Source: Paralvinella palmiformis (lineage: Eukaryota; Annelida; Polychaeta; Terebellida; Alvinellidae). Taken from it: 64,000 nt of DNA. The notes beneath the pieces are model-generated. The model ran no database searches. It saw only the letters and a program-made list of their open reading frames with translations, and had not been told where the DNA came from. The stretch covers positions 1 to 64,000 of the forward strand of contig JAODUP010000272.1 in NCBI GenBank assembly GCA_025642065.1, in the 5' to 3' direction. Below are positions 13,036 to 25,128 of this stretch, piece after piece (position 1 is the stretch's first letter; every line of letters starts with the position of its first letter). Both the position numbers and the translations under genes were made by a program.

Positions 13036-13189
13036 GGTTGACAGCTGATCATTATTGCATCTATCTACAACAACAATAAGACGATGATTGCGTATTTACA
13101 AGATATTTGATGAGCAATTAAGACGATATCTCAAGTTTTAAATTACAACCACCCAAACATTTTATTATGCAAAATAAAACTCAGTATGC

Positions 13190-13310
13190 CACTACTGCTA
13201 CTAATGCTACTACTAGTACTACTACTACTACTACTACTAATACTACTACTACTATACTACTACTACTACTAATAATAATAATAATAATAATGCTGATAAT
13301 CATAATAAAT
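13190..13310. repeat. (ACT)n/(AAT)n trinucleotide tract
   Basis: About 110 bp of imperfect ACT then AAT repeats. The overlapping Thr-rich ORF is a repeat artefact. Confidence 0.95.
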
Positions 13311-13829
13311 TTAAATAGCAGAAAAAATACGAAGATGACATATTTACATGTTTCCATAAATATATCAAAGATACATTCAAAATAATAGGGTTAAACTATA
13401 TTTTCATCTTGAAGACAAATGTTACTTACATTTTCAGATTGTCATAAAGTCCTACGTTGTGTCAATTATTACTACTAGAGACTTGTCAATACTCTAATGA
13501 GTTTTCTAGCAGTCGCTAAACAGGCTGAGACTTGTGTAAAAGTCTATTATAAGCCTAGACATTTACACCTCACAACTTGGTGGTGTTTGTATGATTGGAA
13601 CAGTAATGAAGTATTTATTAATGTAAAACACTGTCATTTATATGTTCTGATACCCTGCCGTTCAGTTCTCTATAATAAATAATGTATTTTATCTCAACAT
13701 AATCTGAGAGAGGAGGAGGGTAGAGAGAGGAAGCCCAAACATACATACACATATATAATTAGTACACACGACAACAAGAAAAGCCCCATAACGTCGATTA
13801 TCCCCGAACGTTGACATAGCTCTCTTATA

Positions 13830-13985
13830 TACCACACGCCATACACCCATTTATTATAATAACATCATCTTGTTAGCTGGCATGCAATACTGTCATATAA
13901 CCTAGACAATGGCTGTCATCAATCTACCTTAATGATGATTATAGCATGACACACCTCAGAGGACATTACCAACTGACATGTTCAT
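13830..13985 (+). repeat. Dispersed repeat D, copy 1
   Basis: Matches 56455-56605 in the same orientation through CACACGCCATAC, TTGTTAGCTGGCATGC, ACTGTCATATA, ACCTTAATGATGAT and ATAGC. Unclassified. Confidence 0.65.
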
Positions 13986-14174
13986 TAGAGGAGAGATAAC
14001 AATTGCTGGTTATTTTCTACAGTAAGTCCAACCTATGATAAAATAGCCACCAACTATGTCAATTAAAGCATTAAGTCATACATGTGATCATGTCATATAG
14101 TTGTCATCATTCCTTAATATAAATTTGGATTAGTTAAATATTTAAGCAATGCTGAGATATTACAGATTTGAACA

Positions 14175-14500
14175 GTGAGCTCTGGTGGCCTAGCTGTTAA
14201 GGACTCGGCAGTTGGTTCCAAGGGTCACAGGTTCGATCCCAGCAAGAAGTCGAAACCTTTTCGGAGAATAATTTCTCGACTCACTACATCGCGGGTGGAT
14301 GACCACGATAAATGGCGCTGCCGTCTCCGCTGAATTATTAATTAATAAAGGGGAACGTTAAAGACCCCAGATGGACGTAAAACACTCTGGCGGCGACCAC
14401 CCTCAGGGTATTTCGGCTCCACCTTGCCGGGGAGCATCCAATGTAGAGGCTGTGCCGAATAAGCGACAGCCTGGGGATTCTCCCTGAAAAACAAAGCAAG
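14175..14500 (+). repeat. tRNA-derived SINE, family C, copy 1
   Basis: The head GTGAGCTCTGGTGGCCTAGC with B-box-like AGGTTCGATCCCAGC is followed by a roughly 250-bp body (TTTCTCGACTCACTACAT, GACGTAAAACACTCTGG, AATAAGCGACAGCCTGGGG). An inverted copy lies at 41349-41669. Two short minus-strand ORFs inside have no independent support. Confidence 0.85.
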
Positions 14501-15649
14501 CAAGTTACCGAATTGTTCAAGCGTGATCACAAGAACCGAAAAAACAACAGCAACAACACCATTAATATTAGTAGTAGTGTAGCGGGTGGAATAAGGCTAG
14601 CAGTGGTTGTATTAGTTACAGTTGTAGTTTAGTCGATGTCATATAACATAACCGAAGTCCTCCGTTTTGGTTATGAACAAAGATGACACGAATATTCAAT
14701 TGAAATTGATATTATAAAAGGCATGGCCTGAATATTGTATCAATAGTTAGCCTTGATCTGACATCCTTACCACAAACAGCTTTGTTACGATATATGGCCA
14801 ACTTATTTCACCTGCTTTTAGAAGAATATAAATGTACCTTCACCCAAATTCTAGGGAGTGCGCAATGCAACTACAAAGATGTTAAAATCTATTGAACCGT
14901 ATTTATGAATTTATGAGCTGTCTGCTTATGCATACCAGCCCTTTGTATCAATCGATGACTGCTAAGTATAACCCGTAGATTAAGTATGCAGTACATTATA
15001 TCTAAACACTAAGTTGGCAACTTATATATTTCAATAATGTATGCCACGCTATCTATTCTGAAAAAGTAGTGACAACAACAAGTAGCATTATATTTGGACA
15101 AAGTTGTATATTAATCGCAATGTCATTCGTCGATGTATATTATCCTCAATGCACCATCTCCACTGAGGCGAACTCTTTCGTACTGTATTCGTCTTATGAC
15201 ATCTTATGATCAAAGTTGACAATCAGTATAAACTCGCTCAAAATAATTTCGACTGGTCCACGAAAAGAAATCATATTCTAATATCGGAAATAAATACCTT
15301 TTTTTTAGTTACACCAAAGTGGCCACGAAATCCGTCTGATCCCGACTGTAAGCTGATCCTTATTGATATGTAATTGATATTTCCGTGAAGTAATCTAATT
15401 GTTGCCTCTCCTAATACAGTATGCTATCAGTCATTGGTGTGTTATAATATAAAGGACAGTTTGGTGTCCAAACTACAACTAGAACTAACCATTATCTATA
15501 ACTTTTAGTTGCAAGCCGTCATCAGGTGAATATGGCGTTTAATAGATACATTACTAAAAGCTGTGCACTGTAAGAACTCAGCCAATAGGTAGGTATTGGC
15601 TGATACAGGTTTGATGTTAAACCTTGACGTCTATAGATACGATACGGTT

Positions 15650-15990
15650 CATACAGGTAGGAATTGTTTAGTTATTCGAACACAGAATAAAACTGAGGTC
15701 ACCATCTATGGTATTGAAATGTTCTATGTAAAGGTTTCGTTTAAACCGCAGTAAATTAGTGCTAACTGTAAACTGTGGTATCAAAGTATGTATCGTGTGT
15801 ATGAAGTAACTCGCCATTGAACCACACGCACGTTTTTTACTGCAAGCTGTGTTGTCAAATGGTATTTTTGTACGTGCATCTGCTTTTGTATATAACCTGC
15901 ATGTAGCCACGTCTGTGTGGGCGTGACGTAAGTGTTCGTGTACGAAAAGCTGATTAGTGGGACACACAGGCTGATTAGTAGACCAGACAC
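15650..15990 (-). repeat. Dispersed repeat R-B, copy 1 (minus)
   Basis: About 340 bp that align almost end to end, inverted, with 27325-27670. Conserved blocks in sense orientation: AGCTTTTCGTAC, GTCACGCCCACA, GGCTACATGCAGG, ATACCATTTGA, GTGCGTGTGGTTCAATGG, ACCACAGTTTACA, GTTCGAATAACTAAA. The short ORFs in both copies end in the same frame at SNN-stop, but with internal stops. Unclassified. Confidence 0.85.
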
Positions 15991-16275
15991 ATGTAATGGT
16001 CTACGAATATATATTGATATGTGAAGATGTAGAAGATTTTACATTCAGATTGATCTTTGTATAGTGTTATTCTGGAGGTATAGATCTCAAATGATGTTTA
16101 GATCTTGATGTTCTGAGCCAGTGCCACTATACGGTCATTTTCAAACCAAACAGAAGTTTTAAATCAAATATGTTTTTTTCGCCTTCATACCAAATTATTT
16201 AAAAAAATCACCAGAAGCAAAATACACCTCAATTTGAAACTTGATGACAACTAAAGGTATTAGTGTCACTACTTT

Positions 16276-17209
16276 TTAGTATTTAGTATATCCTCCTTTG
16301 CTGTAAATGACTGATTGGATGCGACACAGCATACTGGGTACCGAAGATTCGCAGTACTCTTGGGTGATTTCAGCGTCCCAAACTTCCTTGATTGCTTGCC
16401 TCAGGTTTTAAGCGTTTGATGGTTGCTTGTATGACACCTTGTCCTTAATAATAGTCTGCAGATTCTCGACTGGGTTTTTACATGGGCTGTTTCGGGGCCA
16501 TTCCTGTACATACATCTTGTTTTTCTTCAGGGAGTCAGTGATTACCCTTGAAAGTTGACAAGGAATGCCATCTTGTATGAAGATCGTGCATCCGTGGACG
16601 TGCATGTGCAGGTTCAGCTTCTCTTTGAGCAATTTCATGTACTTGGGTCCATTCATTGTGATTACAACATATTTCTTGTCAAAATGTTTTTCCTGTGGTC
16701 ATCTAACGTGCATGTGGCGTTGAATAAATTGTTGCATGGCGCATTCGTTTAAAAAAACCTTTCCCACTCAGCGAGATTCTAATGATGATGACGTATGGCA
16801 AAGTCCACTCTATCTTTCTTCACCACTGGTGTCATGTATGGTTTTCGTGCCGGCCTGTGGGAATCCAGTCAAAATTCTTTCTTAAGATGTCTCAATACTG
16901 TAGAGGAACCTGTTGCTGTATCTTTTAAACAAGTATTTTCTTGCGGGAACTATTTGGCGAACACATAACTACATGTATCATTGAGCAGTCTTCCCTGTGC
17001 GTAGTCTTCCGTGGACGACCAGACCTTTTCCTGTCATGAAACGTACCATCAGCATTGAAATTGGTGCTAGCTTTGTGCACAGCTGTCTTGGAGCAGCGCA
17101 AACTAGATGTTTTGCCCATTGTATGCATGTAGAGATGACTGGGGAAAAAACACCCAACGACACCGACCGCAGCAGCCAAATAACTAACAATTCTCTGATC
17201 CATTAACAT
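16276..17209 (-). pseudogene. Tc1/mariner transposase, decayed
   Basis: The N-terminal part at 16925-17209 holds the helix-turn-helix and GRPR-type linker (DGTFHDRKRSGRPRKTT). The C-terminal part at 16408-16656 reads FIQDGIPCQLSR and NSPCKNPVENLQ, positions that normally hold the second and third acidic catalytic residues, and continues in another frame to GGYTKY-stop at 16276. The middle (16657-16924) is readable only by changing frame. Several frameshifts make it inactive. Terminal inverted repeats were not clearly identified. It is a cut-and-paste transposon relic, not a host gene. Confidence 0.9.
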
Positions 17210-17535
17210 CCCTGTGTGACCTTTTGTGTTGATATTTTCAATGTAATGCTAGAGTTGAAACCTTGGACAGGCATTTACTCTCATCGTCGATTGGTTGCAT
17301 ATTGCAAAGGTTATGGCTATATCTTCATCTAAAAATAAATTGGCAATATTCGCATTGGTACATATCACCAATAAAAATATTCAGCTGTGTGGATGTTTTA
17401 TTCATGCTCGCAAGTAACAAAATATATGGAATTCAAATGTATTATGACACAAAGGCGATACACCCAAATTTCAAAAAGAAATACATCGATCGCTTTACTA
17501 ACTTACTTCATAAATATATTCAGCTTCCATCACAG

Positions 17536-17620
17536 TACACACACACACACACACACACACACGCACGCAAGCACGCACGCACACGCACGCACACACTATA
17601 TATATATATATATATTACCT
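17536..17620. repeat. (CA)n/(GCAC)n/(TA)n microsatellite
   Basis: CA run, then imperfect CACG repeats, then a short TA run. Overlapping ORFs are artefacts. Confidence 0.95.
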
Positions 17621-17921
17621 ACGTTGATCCATTATACATAAAATAACCTGGTACAGTTGGAGTGTTGTTTTTGTCGGGGGGTTGGGGGGTTGAAGGTTAA
17701 ACCAACGTATTATGTGCGCAGATATGAGAGTAAAACGGGAATATTTAAAAACCCTCAATATAAAAATGTAAAAAAACAATGAATGATCTAATGTCAGGAT
17801 GATCTTCGTCAGAGAATTATGATTACAAATTAATATATCCCATCAATTTCCAAATAAATGGCGATTAATATGACGAATGTCACTGTAATGCTTCACTTCT
17901 GGAGTGTTGTAAGCTAAAGTA

Positions 17922-18142
17922 TTATTATTATTGTTGTTGTTGTTGTTATTATTATAATTATTATTAGTAGTAGCAGTAGTATTTCTATTATTATTTCTAT
18001 TATTATTATTATTATTATTATTATAATTATCATCATCACCATCATCATCATCATTATCATTATCATTATCATCATCAACATCATCATCATCTTCTTTACA
18101 GTCAATATTATTAATATAATAATAATTATTATTATTATGATA
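17922..18142. repeat. Trinucleotide-rich tract (ATT/GTT/ATC)
   Basis: About 220 bp of imperfect ATT, GTT and ATC repeats. It produces long Asn/Asp ORFs on the minus strand with no real coding content. Confidence 0.95.
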
Positions 18143-18910
18143 CATTATATTTATCGTACATATATCAGTTTGCAGAAGATTAGACCCACATCAAAACAAT
18201 ATTAACATAACGAGAAAAAACCCCAATACTTGTCACTTTTATATTAATTTTGTGTTCTAGATATGAACATCGTAAAACGGATCACGATTGTAATTAACAT
18301 CAGACATCTAGACGTGATTAATCATAAAACTCGATAATTACCCACAATAGGCTGGAACAATGGGCTGCCATTTACTGGCATAAGTTCGTACAATGATTCA
18401 TAATTAACCTCTTGTATTCTCCATTATAGGGTAAGAGACAAGTAAACATATGTAACTCTATTGGATTATATCAGCCCAGTCACCATTAATAACTAGTAGC
18501 CGAGGCTAATTAGTAAAACGGTGAGTGAAACAACGAGTCAGTCAGTTAGTTTATTACTAGGTAAGTCGGCCATATTTCTTCGATTAGCCAGTTGCATGTT
18601 ACTCTAAAAGTTGTTTTACTTCTTTTTCCAATCGCTCTTTATATTTTAACCATCAGTTCTATTGCCACGGAGAGCAATTAAATATGGTTGAGACTTCATA
18701 TTTTATTTGTTCGTTATTGTGTATATAAGTTTAGGATTAATTCTCCAATTAAATATTGAATTCATTTCTATCTCAGTTCCTTACTCTGTGGTGAATGCAA
18801 CAAATAATTAGCACTTGGTTCGAATCACAGTCATAATTGTATGTATCGGATATTTTAATAAGGGTTAATCCTTCGGCGATAAGTCTAAAAGAAAATTGCC
18901 CAAAATTAGA

Positions 18911-19090
18911 CACTCACTCACTCACTCACTCACTCACTCACTCACTCACTCACTCACTCACTCACTCACTCACTCACTCACTCACTCACTCACTCACTCA
19001 CTCCCTCACTCACTCACTCACTCACTCACTCACTCACTCACTCACTCACTCACTCACTCACTCACTCACTCACTCACCAATCAATCAATC

Positions 19091-19129
<39 letters not shown>

Positions 19130-19130
19130 C
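18911..19130. repeat. (CACT)n then (AATC)n microsatellite
   Basis: About 165 bp of an almost perfect CACT array (one CCCT variant near 19002) followed by about 50 bp of AATC. SLTHSLTH-type ORFs are artefacts. The following ACTCACTCATTC text resembles the start of repeat E at 28565, so the array may have grown from that element. Confidence 0.97.
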
Positions 19131-19202
19131 ACTCTAATTAGTTTATTCACTCATTGACTCATTTACTCACAGTGACTCACTCACTCATTCTCTCTTTCAT
19201 TC

Positions 19203-19366
19203 GGGCGCCTCTGTGGTCTAATCGGTAGCGCGTTGGACTACAGATCACTATCACCTGAGTTCGAACCTCGACGTGCCATATATGAAGGGTCGCTAAATTA
19301 GCCTACCTTGTGCACAAACGTGGCCGTAAAACGCCAATCATCATCATCATCATCATCATCATCACA
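19203..19366 (+). repeat. tRNA-derived SINE, family A, copy A3
   Basis: Complete head (TGTGGTCTAATCGGTAGCGC, GAGTTCGAACCTCG) and an (ATC)n tail. The middle is shortened: the CTTCGCTTCATTACC segment is missing. Possible short target-site duplication TCTTTCA on both sides. Confidence 0.9.
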
Positions 19367-19394
19367 TCTTTCACTTACAGAATCACTTATTTAT

Positions 19395-19830
19395 TTTGTG
19401 ACAAATGCAGTCATTTTCCTCACACCTCCTAACAACTTGTTATATTACCTAGCCACTTATATCCTGACAACGACCTAAACTACACTTATTATCCTTGATA
19501 CTTCTAGCACCACACTTTATTTACCTAACTACAAACACTTCGCTAACTTTGACATCCATGTAATGCTCACCTAATAACATAATTAACTGTGCCATCTTCT
19601 GGGACATAGCACTTGATCCTTTTCTCTGATCAATGGTCATCGGCGGCTTGTGATTATTCCGGTTCTTTCACTACTCATCGATTTCACAGATCCAGGTTAA
19701 TGTCGCTCTAAGGTACCCTAATGTCGGTAAGAGATAGACTTCAAACCGAATCTGATAAATATCGGGGGTCAATCTGTGATAGGATGGAGTTACTAGGAAT
19801 TGAAGGGCGAGAACTTACCGTGTTACAGTA
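19395..19830 (+). repeat. Dispersed repeat E, copy 1
   Basis: Related to 23030-23260, 28600-29055 and 42740-43240. Shared landmarks: GATCCAGGTTAATGTCGCTC, GAGATAGACTTCA, ACCGAATCTGATAAATATC, CAATCTGTGATAGGATG. No coding signal is conserved among the copies. Confidence 0.7.
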
Positions 19831-20042
19831 AAACTGGGTATATTTGCTTTATGTTGAGCAACACCACTTATACAGTAATTATATTAAATGTTTGGGCAAC
19901 ATTTCTGCGATCATAACATGACGTAAGTTTTATATAATAGATGTGACATTATATGTTGTTATAGATCAGCAGCTTATAACAATATCATAAGAGGTGCTAT
20001 AAACAATAACATAGTATCAAAGTTGGGTCAATGTCAAATGTA

Positions 20043-20047
<5 letters not shown>

Positions 20048-20093
<46 letters not shown>

Positions 20094-20094
20094 C
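20048..20094. repeat. (TA)n microsatellite
   Basis: TA run with one break. Confidence 0.95.
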
Positions 20095-20189
20095 ATTATA
20101 ATAGTACATTTGCGTCATGTCTTTACGTGGATCCCTTTTCTTAAGACAATAATACTAATTTCATCAATTGAAGTATCATTTGAAACTAT

Positions 20190-20285
20190 ATTGGTAATAA
20201 CACGATATTACCGGAGTTCAAATCCTGGCTTAACTTTCTCTGGGGAATATTTCACCTTTCACTTCCACATCAGGTGCCACCTAGT
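20190..20285 (+). repeat. Possible SINE fragment (tRNA-like B box)
   Basis: GGAGTTCAAATCCTGG resembles a B box and is followed by a TCTCTGGGGAATATTTC body. No A box is visible and no second copy was found here. Confidence 0.3.
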
Positions 20286-20454
20286 TCATTTAGCATAGCG
20301 TGTGCATACAATTTCGTATTGATTTGAAATATTAGAAGTCCCAAATTTAGATCTGACAGAAAATAGCGAACGAGGAGTGAGACATTAACATAGATAATTA
20401 AACATATAATTAAATAAAGCTGTTCAATAGTTAATTAGATGGCTACCCAGGATT

Positions 20455-20625
20455 ATAAAGATATTAGGCACCTGATGATAATTTACCTTACAATTTAACA
20501 CTAAATTATACATTAATTGTCAGTTTTATTTCACTATATTATACCATCAAGTGTTTGATATCCACTCAGTAATTATCTCCCCTTGATCAACATAGTCAGA
20601 GTTCTTGATAAATAAAATATGAATG
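20455..20625 (+). repeat. Dispersed repeat L, copy 1
   Basis: Aligns with 29935-30170 through TTAACACTAAATTATACAT, TGTCAGT, AAGTGT and GATAAATAAA-like landmarks. Diverged and unclassified. Confidence 0.4.
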
Positions 20626-20725
20626 TTATTTTATGGTTTCTTTCTAATATGTTTACAATATATGTTTGATTTATATCAATATATTGGAGTTCTCCTGTGG
20701 GGATTTACAAAGTAATCTCTACTGA

Positions 20726-20845
20726 ACCTTGAAATAGACATTGAAGCCACATGCGTCATTAAATGAACATAAAAATGGGATGTGACAAGTAGCGCCATGT
20801 ATTCCATTCAATTTGACCTTATAAACTAGAGGGGTATATCTTGAA
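20726..20845 (-). pseudogene. Orphan, diverged first exon of a fibrinogen domain
   Basis: An acceptor (TGCAATTTGTAG) precedes and a possible donor (AAG|GTTCAG) follows a frame reading ICSRYTPLVYKVKLNGIHG, then CHIPFLCSFNDACGFNVYFK. It aligns with the 3231-3352 exon of the gene at 2.0-4.2 kb: C, VYKVK, then the C in front of D-M-E-T-D-G-G-G-W. The GGGW core is lost (ACGFN). No matching neighbouring exons were found. A degenerate family relic is most likely; chance similarity cannot be excluded. Confidence 0.45.
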
Positions 20846-20877
20846 CAAATTCGCGTTCCTACAAATTGCAGAAACGT

Positions 20878-20881
<4 letters not shown>

Positions 20882-20909
<28 letters not shown>
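20882..20909. repeat. (TA)n microsatellite
   Basis: Short TA run next to the orphan fibrinogen-like exon. Confidence 0.9.
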
Positions 20910-20912
<3 letters not shown>

Positions 20913-21534
20913 CATTAAACATCATTATATATAAATATAATGAATTAATCATTTATATTAACTCTTTCGTAACTTTACCATCTATTTATGCCAGCACCAG
21001 GTTTAGGTGATCCAGACACTGCAACATTTTCTAGAAAAGACTTACAACCATCTATTCATTCATATTTCTAAACAACAATTGATAGAAAACACTTGATATT
21101 AATATTAACAACTGTCATTGTCTGATATTATTCAATATACACTGAGTTATTCAGACAGTATATTAATTAGTGAGTTAGTTATTTACTTATTAAGCTAGGT
21201 AGTTAGGCGGCCAGTCACTTAATTGGGTAGTCAGTGACTGTGGGACTGAGTGAAGGATAAAATCTGACAGTAGACGCCTTCAAAGTATTAAGTCTTCTAC
21301 AACAATGTTGACTCTAAATTCTTGTCGATTCGGCGAGGTATTACTATAATTTTAATTTTCTTTAGTTATGAAATATACCTTTAGAAGAAAACTACAACTC
21401 CTATCAGCACCATAGCCACCGCGGCTACGATCCGTGTCATCACCACTACTGCTATTTCTACAACTGGTATTATTAATAATAATAATACTTAATAATAATA
21501 TTTGTAAAGTGATTATTAAACAATAGAATGGTTA

Positions 21535-21655
21535 AAGAGAATTAGTATAAACTTAGACTCTTCTAATGAAGCCCAACCTAAATACTTCCGAGTGTAAAAA
21601 ACCCACAAGTTTAACTGTGGCTCGTTTATTCCTGTTTACATTGTGAAATTATCAT
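21535..21655 (+). repeat. Dispersed repeat M, copy 1
   Basis: Direct repeat of 22610-22733, about 1.08 kb downstream. Shared: GACTCTTCTA, TGAAGC, TTCCGAGTGTAAA, TTTAACTGT and ATTATCAT in the same order. Confidence 0.65.
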
Positions 21656-22396
21656 CTTACGCGTTATAAAATAATCACTATATTTTACTTTGTAAGATAT
21701 ATATAAATTAATAAAATGAAAGCTTTTTGTCTACCACATTAGGAAGATCACTGCCCTCAGAATCTCCAGATTGTAGGATAGAAATTTGTCTCAACATACC
21801 AATCAACAACCTCTTGCAGGTAAATATAAACTATAATATATGACTTGCATATTCTGACCATAGTGTACAGATTGTTAAACAAGTTTATTTCGTGATAAAA
21901 GTCACACAATGACATACGATGACTGCAATCAACACGTAGGAGCGAACGTACATATTGCAGTTGCTACACATATAGATAACCTGTATAATGATATAATAAA
22001 GTGTGAATATTTATCGAAATATCCACAATATATTTTCGTGTTGATATAAGACTAATTGGGTAGTCGTGATATGAGATCAATCAGTAGATTAAAACATTTG
22101 ACCAAATTAGATCTCTGGCCTCTTTCCGTAATCCACTTATCGACTGGCATCTATAATGGTTATCGATTTATCCTCAAACTAATCGAAACTAGTACGTAGC
22201 ATCGTTATGTCCGCTGCAGCTGAGATAAATAATAAATTAGTCGTTGGAAGACTAAGTAGTTCAATTATCGTAATATAATAAAAGAGTTCATCTGGCCAAA
22301 AAGATGTTTTGGCGTTGGTGATCTCATATTTGCTTCTGTAACCGTCTATGGCATTGTATACACCAGACACTGTTTCACTACAGTAGAGTATCTGAC

Positions 22397-22404
<8 letters not shown>

Positions 22405-22435
<31 letters not shown>
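22405..22435. repeat. (TA)n microsatellite
   Basis: TA run of about 30 bp. Confidence 0.95.
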
Positions 22436-22439
<4 letters not shown>

Positions 22440-22609
22440 CGAATCAATGACGGTGTAATATCAAGCCCGCTAATCAACATAAGACAATTCCGTCGAGATA
22501 TTTATTATAATTCTAAAAAATAATTCCATCGGAAGTCGTGTATGTAAACAACGTTTCCTTTTATCTAAATAACGTTTAGATTTTGTAAAAAGAAAGGTTA
22601 AAGAAAATG

Positions 22610-22733
22610 AACGAAAACTTTTGACTCTTCTATGAAGCGCAAACAAAATATTTCCGAGTGTAAAGAACACAAATTATTTAACTGTAGGTCATCAAAAAGT
22701 AGCTTGCAGAAGACCATGTTCATTAAATTATCA
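22610..22733 (+). repeat. Dispersed repeat M, copy 2
   Basis: Second copy of the direct repeat described at 21535-21655. Confidence 0.65.
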
Positions 22734-22815
22734 TATCAGTTTGACTCTCTGTGATAGTGACTGAATAAATATAGAATGTGGATAAACCAAAGATGAACAA
22801 TTTTACGACGTTGCC

Positions 22816-22888
22816 CACACGAACGCGCGCGCGGGCACACACACGCACGCACGCACGCACGCACACACACACGAACACACACACACAT
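22816..22888. repeat. (CA)n/(CG)n/(GCAC)n microsatellite
   Basis: GC-richer simple repeat. The Cys/Val-rich minus-strand ORF is an artefact. Confidence 0.95.
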
Positions 22889-23029
22889 ATTGTTGATGAC
22901 CCGATCGCTTTCACTTGAGATGTATATTAACCCATGTTACTTGTCTCTCTAAAACCTACCAGGATATCACCAACAGTGTAAGAGATTGGAGAAGCGATGT
23001 TGATGTTCGATGTTCACTCTGTTACCCAA

Positions 23030-23259
23030 ACAATTACATTGTCCTCAAACAGACCGCTATCAATCTTACCATCTAAGGACTCTTACTGGTCTGTGCGACC
23101 AAGTATCTAATCAGCTATTACTAACCTTATCAATGCTCCAATCAAACACCTCGATAGCTACAGCATTCCTCTAATCCTCATCAAATGATATTCCCTAAAC
23201 GATAAAGCTTCGGATTCTATGATAAAATCCTGGTATATGTTCTCTGACCATTTGTCAAG
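23030..23259 (+). repeat. Dispersed repeat E, copy 4, interrupted by a SINE
   Basis: ATTCCTCTAATCCTCATCAA, then ATGATATTCCCTAAACGATAA, matches the corresponding block of the copy at 42740-43240. The copy is cut by SINE A4 at the CTGACCATTTGTCAAG target. Confidence 0.6.
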
Positions 23260-23448
23260 GGCATCTCCGTGGTCTAGCGGTAGCGTGTTAGACCACAGAT
23301 CACTACCACCCATGTTCTAATCTCAGCGTGTGCATATCTGAAGACTGTTCCATCTTTGGCTTCGCTTCATTACATTTGGGTGTATCTCGGCCCATTTAGC
23401 CAACCATGTGCACAAAAGTGGCCGAAAAACATCGATCATCATCATCAT
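23260..23448 (+). repeat. tRNA-derived SINE, family A, copy A4 with perfect target-site duplication
   Basis: Full-length: A box TGGTCTAGCGGTAG, degenerate B box GTTCTAATCTC, family body, GTGCACAAAAGTGGCC and an (ATC)n tail. The 16-bp CTGACCATTTGTCAAG is present at 23244-23259 and again, identical, at 23449-23464. This marks a retrotransposed insertion into repeat E. Confidence 0.95.
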
Positions 23449-23864
23449 CTGACCATTTGTCAAGCTTTAAAATTACCGTAAATGAATCTTGACGTGCCTA
23501 GCGTAATTATTAACTAACAGCACAGAACCGCTCCCGTCTCCATTGTCTTTCCATCTATCACCATCTACAACAACAACATATGGAAGGAACAAAAAAAGAA
23601 CTATTTCAACAGGTAAACAGTAATCATCCTTCGTACAGACATATCTCTCTATTCAGTTTCTTTTAGGAAGCTTTATATCATAATAACGTCAAAATTCCAT
23701 CGAAGTCTTCCCTCTGTGTTTAAACAGTGAAAAGTAGACATACACCACACACTGATACGTTATAATTATAACTCATTCATGAGACGAGATTATATCCTAG
23801 TCATAGCCAACTTCGTAAAAAAACACTTTTTAGGTACCCTCCTTAATCCATGAAGATCATTCTA

Positions 23865-24050
23865 GCCTCAATCCGGTAGCTGGTATGAGGATGACATAAA
23901 GGGATTATAGTATGTAATGCATGGTAGTGATACAGGCTGTAGTCTATAGGTGCTGAGTCAGCAGATATTGGGTGTCAATATTATGCTGCTTAAGGACGAG
24001 ATAATCGAAACGTCACGTATCTGGGTTGTGAAAGGTTAATTTATGAATAT
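23865..24050 (+). repeat. Dispersed repeat F, copy 1
   Basis: Matches 38690-38880: GGTAGCTGG, then ATAGGTGCTGAGTCAGCAG, TATTGG and ATATT in the same order. Possibly a third fragment at 10682-10750. Unclassified. Confidence 0.55.
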
Positions 24051-24839
24051 TAGCCTGTCAAGTGTATGATGGAAGAACGTCTTAATGCGAATACTTCGGT
24101 ATTATTCTGGCATAGTCGATATGGACAAAGTCTCAACTTGGAACATCAAATATTAAGTTAGTTTATTTGTGTATGTAGGTAGATAACTGAGATGTGTACA
24201 TGTCTACAAGTATATTACCTATTATCTTAGGAAGAACGGGAATAAGTATGACACATCTGTGGATGAATGATTGGGACAATTAATTATCTTTGTGTTATAA
24301 TGGTTATTAGCCTGAAATCTGCTGAGACAAATACTACCTAGTTACTATCGGTGAATAAATGTCACACTTACTAAATGAAGTCTTTTATATAGTTGGTGAA
24401 GATGACGATGATAGGATGATAATGATGATGATGATGATGCTGTCGCTGCTGCTGGAATATATTGATTGTCTCTGTCATACAATGGTAAAATAATATTTAA
24501 TAGATTTACTCTAGCTGCTTTTGCATTTAGAGTCTTTTTTTAAATTTTTGGTATGGTTGAGGGGGATACGTCGGTTTATGAAAAAAACAAACACATAGAG
24601 AATTAAGATTTAGATAATATATATTCATCAGTGGCATTATATAATTTATGCGTTTTACTGGTGTCTAAGAAGTTCAACTGGTGCGCGCATAAACTCAAAC
24701 TCGACCCCCCCACACACACACAAACTAACAAACACACGAAACCATACACATCTACCTGTAAGCGCCAGAATGTAATAAATTACTTTTTAATTGTAACTGA
24801 TATATTTGCAGATCTTGTTGAAATTGTTTATTTATTCAG

Positions 24840-24841
<2 letters not shown>

Positions 24842-24890
<49 letters not shown>
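24842..24890. repeat. (TA)n microsatellite
   Basis: TA run of about 48 bp. The overlapping ORF at 24631-24891 has no other support. Confidence 0.95.
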
Positions 24891-24894
<4 letters not shown>

Positions 24895-25128
24895 AAGATT
24901 TCATTATACACAACAACTCCTTAGCCATATGTATAGCGGCCATATATTAAATTAAAGAATTATACTGAAATATATAGAGTGACAAAGAATACCATTTCTT
25001 TTACTTGCAGCTTTTAATTAGAGAACTGACTCACAGATGTCAGTTACGCTAACACCATATTACTGTTTTCATTTCATTTAGTATTTGCTCTGTATAATGT
25101 TTACCCATTACCGTCGAGTCTTGGTCCA

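Noticed and set aside
16555..17206. Plus-strand ORFs at 16555-16752 and 16997-17206
   Set aside because: Shadows of the minus-strand Tc1/mariner transposase.
18837..19157. ORFs of SLTHSLTH repeats, and similar [24 protein letters not shown] and LSLSLS ORFs throughout
   Set aside because: They lie in di-, tri- or tetranucleotide microsatellites, are open on several frames or both strands, and have no flanking coding context.
19203..19280. Functional tRNA gene
   Set aside because: A and B boxes are good but the acceptor stem does not pair and the sequence continues into the SINE body and (ATC)n tail; same for the other tRNA-like heads.
22179..22370. Minus frame SGVYNAIDGYRSKYEI ... TSFWPDELFYYI resembling the end of GH47 alpha-mannosidases
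   Set aside because: Only a few residues match (YNAI, SFW, E, Y); no catalytic motif or neighbouring exon. A profile search would decide.
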